From the NCBI GenBank assembly GCA_035549555.1, contig DASZQR010000010.1:496001-560000 (forward strand): a DNA stretch of 64,000 bases, read 5' to 3'. Shown here piece after piece: positions 43,189-52,011 of this stretch. Within the stretch, counting starts at the first letter, position 1. Every line of letters begins with the position of its first letter. The notes beneath the pieces were generated by a model, which had not been told where the DNA came from, did no database searches, and worked only from the letters and a program-made list of their open reading frames with translations. The position numbers and the translations under genes are program-made. The stretch comes from Patescibacteria group bacterium (GTDB taxonomy: Bacteria; Patescibacteriota; Microgenomatia; UBA8517).

Positions 43189-44517
43189 TTATTTTTCTTT
43201 GGGTTGCAAAAGAGACAAGCGCATATCAACTCTTTCCATATCTCTTGGGAAAAGCGAAGCTTCGCGTACATTTGCAAGTTCCAAAAGTTTCATTGTAAGC
43301 CTCTCAAGTCCAAATGAAAATCCTCCTTCAGGCGGCATTCCATATTTAAATGCCATCAAATACATCTCAAAATCTGCTGGATTCATTCCTCGATTTTTAA
43401 TTTCATCTGAGAGTTGTTGATAATCATTAATACGCTGGCTTCCGCTTAATATCTCAACACCCCTAAAAAGCAAATCATAAGAAAGTGAAAATTCCGGATC
43501 TTTTGGATCGGGCATTGTATAAAAAGATCTTTTCTTTGTTGGATAATGGGTTATTGTCACCAAATCAGAATCATGTTCTTCAAGTGCCCATCTGCAAATT
43601 TCTCTTTCATCTTCTGGCTCCAAATCTCGCTCTTTTCTATGATCTACTCCAGTTCTCTTAAAAATAATTTCCTGCGCCTCTCGCATTTTTAATCTTGGTA
43701 TCTTTTTGGGAATCTTAAGAGCCGGAACTTTAAAAATTTTCATTTCTTTTGCACATTCTTTTTCTGCATATTTCAAAGCCGAACTTCCTACAAATTCAAG
43801 CGCATCCATGAGTTCCTCAAAAGTCACAAATGCCATTTCGCAGTCCATTTGTGTTGCCTCAGTTACATGTCTTGTTGTTATTGAAGGTTCAGCCCTGTAA
43901 GCTTTAGCAATTGTAAAAACTCTCTCAAAAACAGGGACAAGCATCTGTTTATAAAGTTGAGGGCTTTGAGTCATATATGCATTATAATCAAAATATTTAA
44001 CTCTAAAAACTTCAGCTCCGCCTTCAGTTGCGGAAGCTGAAATCGTTGGCACAAAAATCTCAGTACAACCAAGTTCCGAAGAGCTTTGCCTAAAGCCTTC
44101 TGCAATTTTTGCCTGCACTTTAAAAATCGCCTGAACTCTTTTGTGGCGAAGAGTCAAACTTCTTAAATCAAGTAATGTAGGAAGCTCCACATCAAGTTCA
44201 TCCTTACCCATATCAATTGGAAGTTCATGAGCTTTAGATAATATTTTTACTTCTTCAATCTGTAGTTCCACTTTTCCAGTTTCCAAATCCTTATTGATAA
44301 GTTTCTCAGGTCGTTCAACTACTTTTCCAAAAATCTCTACAACATCTTCACTGGAAAGTTTTGGTAAATTTGTCCCCACACATTGAATTAGTCCGGTGCG
44401 GTCGCGAAGATCAACAAAAGTAATTTTCCCATGGTCACGAACAATATTTACCCATCCTTGAAGCTCCACTTTCTCTCCTACTTTTTTCAGGGTCTCGTTC
44501 ACCAAAGTTCTCTGCAT
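43189..44517 (-). CDS. aspS: Aspartyl-tRNA synthetase, archaeal/eukaryal-size form
   Basis: 442 aa from ATG 44517 (MQRTLVNETL); TACAAT ends 6 nt upstream. The OB-fold (ELQGWVNIVRDHGKITFVDLRD) is followed directly by the class II core (YDYNA-type FDYNAYMTQSPQLYKQML; FSFGLERLTMKLLELANVRE). The large GAD insertion of bacterial AspRS (about 590 aa) is missing, so it is of the archaeal-type AspRS2 class, often non-discriminating and able to make Asp-tRNA-Asn. Confidence 0.92.
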   Translation of the reverse strand: MQRTLVNETLKKVGEKVELQGWVNIVRDHGKITFVDLRDRTGLIQCVGTNLPKLSSEDVVEIFGKVVERPEKLINKDLETGKVELQIEEVKILSKAHELPIDMGKDELDVELPTLLDLRSLTLRHKRVQAIFKVQAKIAEGFRQSSSELGCTEIFVPTISASATEGGAEVFRVKYFDYNAYMTQSPQLYKQMLVPVFERVFTIAKAYRAEPSITTRHVTEATQMDCEMAFVTFEELMDALEFVGSSALKYAEKECAKEMKIFKVPALKIPKKIPRLKMREAQEIIFKRTGVDHRKERDLEPEDEREICRWALEEHDSDLVTITHYPTKKRSFYTMPDPKDPEFSLSYDLLFRGVEILSGSQRINDYQQLSDEIKNRGMNPADFEMYLMAFKYGMPPEGGFSFGLERLTMKLLELANVREASLFPRDMERVDMRLSLLQPKEK

Positions 44518-44620
44518 GAGTGTATTGTACTTCATGTGTATTTTATTGACAAGAAAGCGCGTCAATTGCTAAAATACAGTCGAAATGTTAACAGTAAAAG
44601 TTTTCCCAACATTAATTAAT

Positions 44621-44681
44621 CACCTCGCTTAAAGCGGGAGGTTAAGCGTGAATTTTAACCTCCTGAAAAGGAGGTTTTTTA
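44621..44681 (+). promoter_or_regulatory. Attenuator-like leader with three competing hairpins
   Basis: Segment A: CCTCGCTT with AAGC..GGAGG (44623-44641). B: GGAGGTTAA (44637-44645) with TTAACCTCC (44655-44663). C: AACCTCC-TGAAAA-GGAGGTT (44657-44676) followed by TTTT, an intrinsic terminator that also includes a Shine-Dalgarno. B excludes both A and C, as in antitermination. Confidence 0.6.
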
Positions 44682-44689
44682 ATGGTTTT

Positions 44690-44893
44690 ATGCCAAAAGA
44701 GACAATATCACCAACAACTATTAACGAAATTGAATACTTGTTACAAGCAAGAAGAAGAGCGTGTGAAGAATCATCCCTAGAGATAAATATAGATGTTCAT
44801 CCTGACGGAACAAACACAATGGACATAAAAACAGAAACAAGTGGAATGAAAATTAGAAAAACAAAAGAAATCAAACCTGCTTCAAATCTCTAA
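44690..44893 (+). CDS. Hypothetical protein, 67 aa, behind an attenuator
   Basis: No family recognised. MPKETISPTTINEIEYLLQA then polar residues, basic at the end (KIRKTKEIKPASNL). Start ATG 44690. The SD GGAGG at 44670 is at 15 nt, but only 7 nt from another ATG (44682) in a different frame (31 codons), so an overlapping short leader ORF is possible. It overlaps the converging recJ by 23 bp. Confidence 0.45.
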   Translation: MPKETISPTTINEIEYLLQARRRACEESSLEINIDVHPDGTNTMDIKTETSGMKIRKTKEIKPASNL

Positions 44894-46529
44894 TTCTTAA
44901 TTGTAAACTTTTTACTCCATTCCATTCATTTTCTTCAATGTTATAGCAAACATCTACCAGATCTCCTTTTTCTAAATTTGAAAAATCTTTCGCAATTCCA
45001 AATCCAATTGCATCAAAAAATTTACTATCCTTTGATAGTTTTAATTTCAAATGTGTTTTATCCTTCCCAAGTAATCTTTTATCAATAATTTTTACAGTTT
45101 GCGTTACAAAGCTTGGAGTTGGATTTCCGTTTCCAGTCGGTTCAAATTGTTTTATTTTCTTTACAAGTTCCCAATTAATCAATTTAAAATCAAGTAGAGA
45201 ATCGATCTTTAATTTTCTCTGTAAAATTTCATCAGTTAAAAGTTTTTTGGCAGTTTTGTTTAATCTTTTTTGAAATTCCTCAATTTTCGAAGTTTTTATT
45301 GTAAATCCAGCAGCCATTGTGTGCCCTCCATGCGCTACAAGAATTTCAGCATGTTCCCGAATCATTTCAATAATATTTATCCCTTCAATGCTGCGGGCAC
45401 TTCCTTTACTAAATTCGCGCCCCCGAGAGACAACAATTGCAGGTAAATAAAACTCTTCAACAAGTCGCCCTGCTGCAAGCCCTATTACTCCCTCATGATA
45501 ATTTTTATCGCTTAAAAAAATTATCGAATCATTAAAGTTTTCCATCTTTCTTTGTGTACTTACTACTGTCTTTTCCACAATTTCTTGTCTTTGTGAATTT
45601 GTTTTAGAAATTAATTTTGCCAACTCTTTGGCACGCTTAGGATCCTTTACACAAAGAAGTCGTAGCGCTTCAATTGCATGTACAAGTCTTCCCATCGCAT
45701 TGATTCGCGGCGCAATAATATAATTTATTTCATAAGTCGAAATATTTTCCATTTCTACTTTTGCGTCGTGGAGTAGTTCAATAAGTCCTGCTCTTTTAGT
45801 TTTCTTTAATGCTTCTATTCCATATTTTGCAAAAGATCTATTTGCAGCGGTCAGTGGCATTTGATCCGCAATTGTCCCAATTCCTGCAAGTTCAAGTCCA
45901 GTTGTTACTCCAAGTTCTCGTGCAACTATCCATGAGATTGCACTTCCGCAAATTTTTTTTGTATGAATTATTGCAAACGCTTTATCAGGATGACAAACTT
46001 GTTTATTTTTCTTTTTTTCCGCTTCGTGATGGTCTGTAACAATAATATCTATCCCAAGTTTTTCGGCAGCATCTATCGCTTCGTAAGCTACTATTCCGTT
46101 ATCAACCGTGATTATAACTTTCAGGTTTTCGTTTTCCTGTTTTAACCGCGCAAGCGTTTTTTTATTAATTCCATATCCTTCAATAAATCTATCAGGAATA
46201 TAAGGCATTGCATCAACTTTTAATTTATGAAGTGCTTCCCACATAATTGCAGTCGCAGTCACTCCATCAGCATCATAATCTCCATAAACAAAAACTTTTT
46301 CATTATTTTTTTTTGCCAAATTTATTCTTTTGATTGCTTTTTTAATTTCGCTTACATCAATTTCTAAATCTTTTAACTTGATGTCTTCTGGTTTAATTGG
46401 ATCAAAAAAATCATCTTTCTCTTTTTTTGTTTTTAGATTACGGTTTTCAAGAAGTACATCAACAATATCTTTTTTTTCATCAGTGTTTAAAATCTGCCAG
46501 ACTTTTTTAGGGTATAATTGAGATGCCAT
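44871..46529 (-). CDS. recJ: Single-stranded-DNA exonuclease RecJ
   Basis: 552 aa from ATG 46529. The DHH phosphoesterase core has FVYGDYDADGVTATA (DYDADG about 84-89) and IIVTDHHEAEK, DHHA1 has AHGGHTMAAGF, and an OB domain ends the protein. RecJ digests 5' single strands in recombination and base excision repair. Its start codon abuts that of cca (CATATG), with the likely -10 TATATT inside the cca gene. Confidence 0.95.
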   Translation of the reverse strand: MASQLYPKKVWQILNTDEKKDIVDVLLENRNLKTKKEKDDFFDPIKPEDIKLKDLEIDVSEIKKAIKRINLAKKNNEKVFVYGDYDADGVTATAIMWEALHKLKVDAMPYIPDRFIEGYGINKKTLARLKQENENLKVIITVDNGIVAYEAIDAAEKLGIDIIVTDHHEAEKKKNKQVCHPDKAFAIIHTKKICGSAISWIVARELGVTTGLELAGIGTIADQMPLTAANRSFAKYGIEALKKTKRAGLIELLHDAKVEMENISTYEINYIIAPRINAMGRLVHAIEALRLLCVKDPKRAKELAKLISKTNSQRQEIVEKTVVSTQRKMENFNDSIIFLSDKNYHEGVIGLAAGRLVEEFYLPAIVVSRGREFSKGSARSIEGINIIEMIREHAEILVAHGGHTMAAGFTIKTSKIEEFQKRLNKTAKKLLTDEILQRKLKIDSLLDFKLINWELVKKIKQFEPTGNGNPTPSFVTQTVKIIDKRLLGKDKTHLKLKLSKDSKFFDAIGFGIAKDFSNLEKGDLVDVCYNIEENEWNGVKSLQLRIRDLKQV

Positions 46530-47879
46530 ATGAATTTCAATATACCACAAGAAGTAAAAAATATTTTATCAAAATTTGAAAATGAAAATTTCGAGATTTA
46601 TATTGTCGGCGGGGCAGTCCGTGATTTATTAACTGGAAAAATTCCCAACGATTGGGATTTCACAACCAATGCAACCCCTGATCAAATTTTAAAAACATTA
46701 GGGGAAGATGCATATTATGACAACAAATTTGGGACAGTTGGTTTCCCAAGTAATAGTAAAGATTTAGATCCTTTTGAAATTACAACTTTTCGTACAGAGT
46801 CTGGTTACAAAGATTCTCGCCACCCTGAAAAAGTTGAATGGGGAAAAACTTTGGAAGAAGATCTTGCAAGACGTGACTTTACAATTAACGCTCTCGCTTT
46901 AAAACAAAATAAAAACAATTACGAAGTAATTGATATTTATAATGGCCAAAAAGATTTAGATAGAAAAATAATAAAAGCAGTTGGTAATCCGGGAGATAGA
47001 TTTACAGAAGACGCTCTTCGCATGATACGAGCAATTCGCATCGCTTCTCAATTAAATTTCAAAATAGAAAATAAAACTCTCGATGCAATAAAATCAAATG
47101 CAAATTTGATCACCAAAATTTCCAAAGAAAGAATAAAAGAAGAACTCTTCAAAATTTTATCTTCAAATCATTCATATGAGGGAATAATTTTGTTAAAAGA
47201 TTCCATGTTACTTGAAATCATTTTGCCGGAAGTTTACAAAATGTTTGGCGTCGAACAAAAATCTCCTAATCGCCATCATATTTACGATGTTGGCACTCAT
47301 TCTCTAATGGCATTAAAATCAAGTACTTCAAAAGATCCAGTCACCAATTTTGCCATTTTAATTCACGATATTGGAAAGCCTCAAACTTTTAAAAAATTAG
47401 AAAACGGCACTATCACTTTTTATAATCACGAAGTTGCCGGCACAAAAATCGCTTTTCAAATTGCAGATCGTTTGCGATTTTCCAAAAAAGAAACCGATAA
47501 ATTAACAAAATTAGTAAGATGGCATCAATTTACTGTCAATGAATTTCAAACTGATTCTGCAATTAGAAGATTTATAAAAAATGTAACACCAGAGTATTTG
47601 GATGACATGTTAATTTTGCGCACTGCAGATCGAGTAGGAAGTGGAGCAAAGCTTACAAGTTGGCGAACAGAAGAATTTAAAAAGAGATTATTAGAAGTTC
47701 AAAAGCAGCCATTTTCAATTAAAGATTTAAAAATAAATGGTACTGATGTAATGAAAGAATTAAATCTAAAACCAAGCAAAAAAATCGGAGAGATTTTAGA
47801 AAGCTTGTTTAAAGAAGTTGAAGAAAAGAAATTAGAAAATACAAAAGAAGATTTATTAAAAAGAATTAAGACTCTCTAA
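46530..47879 (+). CDS. cca: CCA tRNA nucleotidyltransferase with HD domain
   Basis: 449 aa. Pol-beta-type head IYIVGGAVRDLLTGKIPNDWD, then RRDFTINALAL, RNA-binding neck GDRFTEDALRMIRAIR and an HD domain with AILIHDIGKPQTF. Adds CCA to tRNA 3' ends; none of the three tRNA genes in the window encodes CCA, so it is needed. TATAAT lies 11 nt upstream, inside recJ. Poly(A) polymerase activity is an alternative. Confidence 0.93.
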   Translation: MNFNIPQEVKNILSKFENENFEIYIVGGAVRDLLTGKIPNDWDFTTNATPDQILKTLGEDAYYDNKFGTVGFPSNSKDLDPFEITTFRTESGYKDSRHPEKVEWGKTLEEDLARRDFTINALALKQNKNNYEVIDIYNGQKDLDRKIIKAVGNPGDRFTEDALRMIRAIRIASQLNFKIENKTLDAIKSNANLITKISKERIKEELFKILSSNHSYEGIILLKDSMLLEIILPEVYKMFGVEQKSPNRHHIYDVGTHSLMALKSSTSKDPVTNFAILIHDIGKPQTFKKLENGTITFYNHEVAGTKIAFQIADRLRFSKKETDKLTKLVRWHQFTVNEFQTDSAIRRFIKNVTPEYLDDMLILRTADRVGSGAKLTSWRTEEFKKRLLEVQKQPFSIKDLKINGTDVMKELNLKPSKKIGEILESLFKEVEEKKLENTKEDLLKRIKTL

Positions 47880-48252
47880 GTTCAAAGAAAGGACAATTAA
47901 TCTTTGCACACCAAACACCTGACTGTATTCTTTCCATTCTATAATCTCCACCAGCAACCATCTCAACTGCTTCAAAAACAACTTTACCAGATTTATTAGA
48001 GTAAGAATCAATCTTACGCCCGCTTTCCCTAGCAAGTTTAACAATATTCGGATCATCACAACTATAATCAGAATTAAACCCCTCTCTTGGTCCTTCACTC
48101 TGTCTTGGTTCTGAAAGAACATCTACTTGCGGAATTGCTTTTTTACAGTGAAGCCACATATCAATACCACTTCTTGGAGAGCCACCACCAGCTCTTTCTC
48201 TTTCAAATCTTCCTCGATCTGAATATTCTGATCCTTTTTCAATTTCTGACAT
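47866..48252 (-). CDS. Hypothetical protein, 128 aa
   Basis: No family recognised. Hydrophilic: a charged N-terminal stretch (SEIEKGSEYSDRGRFERER) and two Cys-containing loops (WLHCKKA; VWCAKINCPFFE), the latter possibly metal-binding. No signal peptide. It overlaps cca by 14 bp at the 3' end and lies 9 nt after the next gene on the same strand. Confidence 0.5.
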   Translation of the reverse strand: MSEIEKGSEYSDRGRFERERAGGGSPRSGIDMWLHCKKAIPQVDVLSEPRQSEGPREGFNSDYSCDDPNIVKLARESGRKIDSYSNKSGKVVFEAVEMVAGGDYRMERIQSGVWCAKINCPFFELRES

Positions 48253-48261
48253 ATATTTTAT

Positions 48262-48846
48262 CTAGCTAACTAAATCATCCTCATCACCAATAACCATAAC
48301 TCTGCTCATTGAAAGTATTCCAGCAAGAAACGGATCACGTCGCTGTTTACGAAAAAGCAGTTCATCCCTTGTCATCACAGTATAATTAATTTCTCCTTTT
48401 CGCCTTGATTCTTCAGCTCTAATTAACGTTGCAAGCTCCGGAAGAGTAATATCTCCAACAACTAAAATATCAACATCATCATCTTTTTTGCGCTTCTTAT
48501 GCCTTGCAAAACGTCCGCTAAACATAATATAAAGAGGTCTTCCAATTTTGCCTTTATTTGCAATTAAGTCTCTACCCAATCCTTTAGTTTTAGCTACCAT
48601 AGAGATTAAATCTCCATACATTTCATAATCTTCTCTCAAAAAATAATAAACTCTATTTCCTCTCGCCTCTTTTTTAATAATTCCGGCGGATTCAAGTTTT
48701 GTAAGTTCTCGCCTTACTGCATTAATTTCTTCATTAATTTCGCGAACAATTCCTCGCACATGGTACATTTCTGTAGGATTGGAATAAAAAAGTTCCAAAA
48801 TTTCAATTCTAACTTTTGAAGTAATAATATTCGAAAGATCTGCCAT
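48262..48846 (-). CDS. Winged-helix regulator fused to a nucleotidyltransferase-like domain
   Basis: 194 aa. A wHTH of the ArsR/MarR sort (1-70: VRIEILELFYSNPTEMYHV, LTKLESAGIIKKEARGNRVYY) is followed by an MNT-type domain (about 105-190) with MFSGRFARHKKRK and the DxD pair DVDILVVGD. The usual GSxAR has become GRFAR, so catalysis is uncertain. Such fusions occur as orphan antitoxin-like or transcriptional proteins; no toxin partner is adjacent. Confidence 0.7.
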   Translation of the reverse strand: MADLSNIITSKVRIEILELFYSNPTEMYHVRGIVREINEEINAVRRELTKLESAGIIKKEARGNRVYYFLREDYEMYGDLISMVAKTKGLGRDLIANKGKIGRPLYIMFSGRFARHKKRKKDDDVDILVVGDITLPELATLIRAEESRRKGEINYTVMTRDELLFRKQRRDPFLAGILSMSRVMVIGDEDDLVS

Positions 48847-48892
48847 ATGATAATTTAATTTACTCGATCATAACACAAAAGGGCAGACTTTA

Positions 48893-50116
48893 CTAATTAT
48901 AATTTACACTATTTCCTGATGGAATTTCCTCAACCCAGGTAACTCCTCTTACAAATGAAATTTCTTTTCCATTGCCGTCAGTAAACTTTGTTCTGCTTGT
49001 CCTGTCATTTTTGGTCCAGGTAATATTTGTAACTGTTCCGTTTTGGAAAAGTAGTGCTTTACCAGTTCCTATATTTTGCTCAATCATATGCTCCTCACTA
49101 TCAACTGGCCCAGTTTCTTGTACTTGCATCACAATAATATTTTTTGCTGAAAGTTGTACATTATTATAATCTCCGTCAGTATGAGGCTGGCCTCCATCCC
49201 ATCGAAGATAATCATTATTTTTAGCATCATATTTCCATTCAACGCTGTAATCAGGCTGACTGCTCCAAAAATCAAACTTAATGTCAGTTGCAGTAGGGCT
49301 GCTTGCTTTATTATCATCAACAAAATTATAAGGAACAAATCCTTTAGTCCAAGGAGTTCCGTCTTTTGCAGTATAGGCAAGTCCTCGTTTCTCGGCATCC
49401 TGATAAAGTGCATCAGTTGAAATTTCCATTGTGTGTTCAATAGCAATCGGATGTCCTAATCGTTCAAGATTCCTAAAAAATATTGGGTATCCCGCATCAT
49501 AAGATGCATCATAATCATTTCCTCCAGGAATTCTCCAACCAATTTGTGTCAAAAGCCCAAGAGCATCAACTCTTGGATCAATTTCCCCGTTAGGCTTTGG
49601 CCCGCCATTTGCCCCGTAATCATTTGCCCCCCCTACGTGTACATAAAGCGGCCTATCTCCGTACTCAGAAGCGCTATTTATAAAGTAGACCCTGGAGCTA
49701 CGAACTGGTGCAACAGTCACGTCTCCTGCAGCAGTTCCGCAATAAAATACAGCTCCAAATCTTGTAATTCCCCCTTCTGCTACGGCCTCATATACCCAGT
49801 CAGCCTTTGAAAGCCCGTTTGGTGGCCTTGAATCAACATGATTTTCAACCATTACAAATGCAGGACGTCGTCCATTCCAGATAGATTTTTCCTCAGAAGT
49901 ATAAAGTTCACCATTAATAGGGCACGGTTCAGTTTTTGGAAGGCTTGCAATTTTGCTTCTTGCATCATTTACATTTGCACTGTTCACTCCAGGAGTATTT
50001 GCTTTAAATACAAATGAGAATAAAACCCATGAAAGTCCGACAGCAATCACAAAAAGAACAACAAAAAATCCAATCATTCCCCATTTTGTTTTCATTAATT
50101 TATTAAATTTCTGCAT
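48893..50116 (-). CDS. DUF3048 (YerB-like) membrane-anchored protein
   Basis: 407 aa. One N-terminal helix (about 15-36), then DUF3048 with PAFVMVENHVDSRPPNGLSKADWVYEAVAEGGITRF and SSRVYFINSASEYGD, and the C-terminal DUF3048_C with IVMQVQETGPVDS and TWTKND. Function unknown, likely at the cell surface. Its start shares one base with the stop of the DUF4446 gene. Confidence 0.88.
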   Translation of the reverse strand: MQKFNKLMKTKWGMIGFFVVLFVIAVGLSWVLFSFVFKANTPGVNSANVNDARSKIASLPKTEPCPINGELYTSEEKSIWNGRRPAFVMVENHVDSRPPNGLSKADWVYEAVAEGGITRFGAVFYCGTAAGDVTVAPVRSSRVYFINSASEYGDRPLYVHVGGANDYGANGGPKPNGEIDPRVDALGLLTQIGWRIPGGNDYDASYDAGYPIFFRNLERLGHPIAIEHTMEISTDALYQDAEKRGLAYTAKDGTPWTKGFVPYNFVDDNKASSPTATDIKFDFWSSQPDYSVEWKYDAKNNDYLRWDGGQPHTDGDYNNVQLSAKNIIVMQVQETGPVDSEEHMIEQNIGTGKALLFQNGTVTNITWTKNDRTSRTKFTDGNGKEISFVRGVTWVEEIPSGNSVNYN

Positions 50117-50547
50117 TATCTTTGTCTTATTCCTAAGCTTACCGCTGCTTGTTCTTCTTTAGATAGTTCAAATTTACTCTGTCCTTTTTCAATTTTTTTA
50201 GCATATATTCGAGTTTTATCTCTACTGTGGAGCCCTGTTATTACAATTCCGTTTGCTTCTCCATCAAGAAGTGAAATTGCAAAACTATTATCTCCTCCAG
50301 TTTCATTAAAGGGATTAAATCTTATCATACCAACTTTTTGAATATGAGTAAGTTCACGTCCTTCCAAATATCTTAATTTTTTATTAATATCAGAAACAAT
50401 ATCTTTATTTAAATCAAAATTAATTTGTTTTATTCCTTTATTAAACTCAGTTAACTGCTTAAAAATTTTGACTAAAAAAAACGTCAAACCGCCTAACCAT
50501 AATAGTGTGACAAGAAATAAAATTATTATCAAGGGGTTAGTTTCCAT
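50116..50547 (-). CDS. DUF4446 family protein
   Basis: 143 aa. One N-terminal helix (8-28), a short coil, and the family core RFNPFNETGGDNSFAISLLD followed by GIVITGLHSRDKTRIYAK and LSKEEQAA. Function unknown. TATAAT ends 6 nt before ATG: leaderless. Upstream, 50548-50740 has no gene; its right part holds the promoter of the next gene. Confidence 0.85.
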   Translation of the reverse strand: METNPLIIILFLVTLLWLGGLTFFLVKIFKQLTEFNKGIKQINFDLNKDIVSDINKKLRYLEGRELTHIQKVGMIRFNPFNETGGDNSFAISLLDGEANGIVITGLHSRDKTRIYAKKIEKGQSKFELSKEEQAAVSLGIRQR

Positions 50548-50691
50548 CTAATAATTATACGGCCTGTCAAGTAGCATTTCAAAAATAAAATTTCATAAAT
50601 TACAAATCGCGAATTTATTTGATCTTTCGGCAAATTTATTTTAATTGAAGCTGATAAAAACATATTTTTAAAAAAGTTAATTTCGTGCCTA

Positions 50692-50740
50692 TCTTACTTC
50701 AGTGTTATACTGGTCTCATTCGAATGGGGGTGATTCATAA
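50692..50740 (+). promoter_or_regulatory. Promoter and SD leader of the DUF5679 gene
   Basis: TGTTATACT is an extended -10. The leader contains CATTCGAATG, a small palindrome, merging with GGGGGTGAT 6 nt before ATG, as at 30305 and 38014. Nothing else recognisable in 50548-50740. Confidence 0.5.
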
Positions 50741-50884
50741 ATGTCAATGTATTGCGTAAAGTGCAGAACAAAAAGAGAAGGAAAAGATGCACAAGAAGTT
50801 ACCATGAAAAATGGTAAAAAGGCTACAAAAGCAGTTTGTGAAGTTTGTGGCACAACAATGTTTAAAATCGGAAGCAATAAATAA
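50741..50884 (+). CDS. DUF5679-type zinc-ribbon protein, 47 aa
   Basis: YCVKCRTKREGKDAQEVTM and CEVCGTTMFKI give two CxxC pairs, about 30 residues apart, on a small beta fold, as in DUF5679 proteins. It is probably zinc-binding and soluble; role unknown. SD GGGGGTGAT supports ATG 50741, and a terminator follows. This gene is typical of the SD-led small-gene class. Confidence 0.8.
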   Translation: MSMYCVKCRTKREGKDAQEVTMKNGKKATKAVCEVCGTTMFKIGSNK

Positions 50885-50900
50885 TCTTTCATTTTAAAAC

Positions 50901-50935
50901 ACAAAAGTACTCCCGTTTATTCGGGATACTTTTGT
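50901..50935 (+). terminator. Intrinsic terminator
   Basis: ACAAAAGTA-C-TCCCG and CGGGA-TACTTTTGT pair (9 + 5 bp, one bulge) around TTTATT. The 3' arm is T-rich. It lies between the DUF5679 gene and nth and ends 11 nt before the nth ATG. Confidence 0.7.
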
Positions 50936-50946
50936 TAGAGAAGGTT

Positions 50947-51531
50947 ATGAATAATTACAAAGAAGTCTTTAAAATATTCAAAAAACATTACGTTTTAGTT
51001 CCCCTTGAAATTTTTACAGATCCCTACACTGCTTTAATTTCAACCCTGATGTCAGCAAGAACTCGCGATAGCGTAACAGTAAACGTCGCCAAAGATTTAT
51101 TTAAAGTCGCCCCTGACTTAAAATCTTTAAAAAAATTAAGTCAAAATAAAATTGAAGAAATAATTAAACCAATTAGTTTCTATAAAACCAAAGCCAAACA
51201 CATTTACGAATTAGCTCACACAATCGATAAAATTCCAGACACTCGTGAAGAATTAATGGAACTGCCAGGTGTAGGAAGAAAAACTGCTAATTTAGTTATT
51301 AATCGCGCCTTTAATACTCCCGCAATTGCAGTTGATACACATGTCTTTAAAATAAGCAACATGCTCGGCTGGGTTCACACCAAAACTCCAGAAGAAACAG
51401 AAATAAAATTAATGGAAGTTCTTCCAAAAAAATATTGGAGTGAAACAAACAAATTATTTGTCAGTATTGGCCAGCAATACCGAAGTGAAAGACTGGTCAA
51501 AGAATTTTTAAAAGAGAACAGGCTTATTTAG
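50947..51531 (+). CDS. nth: Endonuclease III-like DNA glycosylase without Fe-S loop
   Basis: 194 aa. HhH-GPD fold with ELPGVGRKTANLVINRAF and IAVDTHVFKISN: catalytic Lys112 and Asp130 are present, so lyase and glycosylase chemistry on oxidised pyrimidines is expected. The C-terminus (GQQYRSERLVKEFLKENR) has no Cys, so the [4Fe-4S] cluster of E. coli Nth is absent. ATG 50947 is preferred over TTG 50932, which lies inside the terminator; GAAGG stands close upstream. Confidence 0.9.
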   Translation: MNNYKEVFKIFKKHYVLVPLEIFTDPYTALISTLMSARTRDSVTVNVAKDLFKVAPDLKSLKKLSQNKIEEIIKPISFYKTKAKHIYELAHTIDKIPDTREELMELPGVGRKTANLVINRAFNTPAIAVDTHVFKISNMLGWVHTKTPEETEIKLMEVLPKKYWSETNKLFVSIGQQYRSERLVKEFLKENRLI

Positions 51532-51985
51532 AAGCACTTTTCTTAACCGCATCTACTAACCACAAACCTTTGTGTTCTTCTTCCTGATCTCCAAAGAATA
51601 ATGCACGATGAAACATGTTGTCAATTCCCAAATTAAATCCACTTTTAAGAGTTTCAAGATCAAGAGTTGAACTGACTAAAATAACTGGAAGATCAGGTTT
51701 TCTGATTTTAATTACACTAGCCAATTGCATACCTTCATGTCCATTTAACCAGCTATCAGAAAGATTATCTCCTTCAAAAACTACTACATCATACCGATCA
51801 TCCGGCTTGGCAAGAAATTTTCTAAACTTCTTTGCGTTATACATTAATCTATCTGCTATATGAATATCACTATCGCGAACCAAAGAACGTCTAATCAAAA
51901 TATCTGGAGTCTTACCGGCAACAAGAAGAACATTTACTTGTCCCTGCCTAATACTTTCAGGTGTTAATCTCTCATCTCTTAACAT
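51524..51985 (-). CDS. Degenerate receiver-like protein, 153 aa
   Basis: The order VLLVAGKTPDILIRR, YDVVVFEGDNLSDSW and MQLASVIKIRKPDLPVILVSS resembles a REC fold, but the acidic pocket is altered and the conserved Lys-Pro is replaced (GIDNMFHRALFF). It is therefore probably a phosphorylation-independent pseudo-receiver. TATAAT ends 6 nt before ATG. No kinase next to it. Confidence 0.5.
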   Translation of the reverse strand: MLRDERLTPESIRQGQVNVLLVAGKTPDILIRRSLVRDSDIHIADRLMYNAKKFRKFLAKPDDRYDVVVFEGDNLSDSWLNGHEGMQLASVIKIRKPDLPVILVSSTLDLETLKSGFNLGIDNMFHRALFFGDQEEEHKGLWLVDAVKKSASK

Positions 51986-52011
51986 ACAACAATTATATCA
52001 TAATATATCAT

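Noticed and set aside
51524-51985. True response regulator
   Set aside because: The phospho-acceptor pocket and the conserved Lys are not preserved, so it is called receiver-like only.
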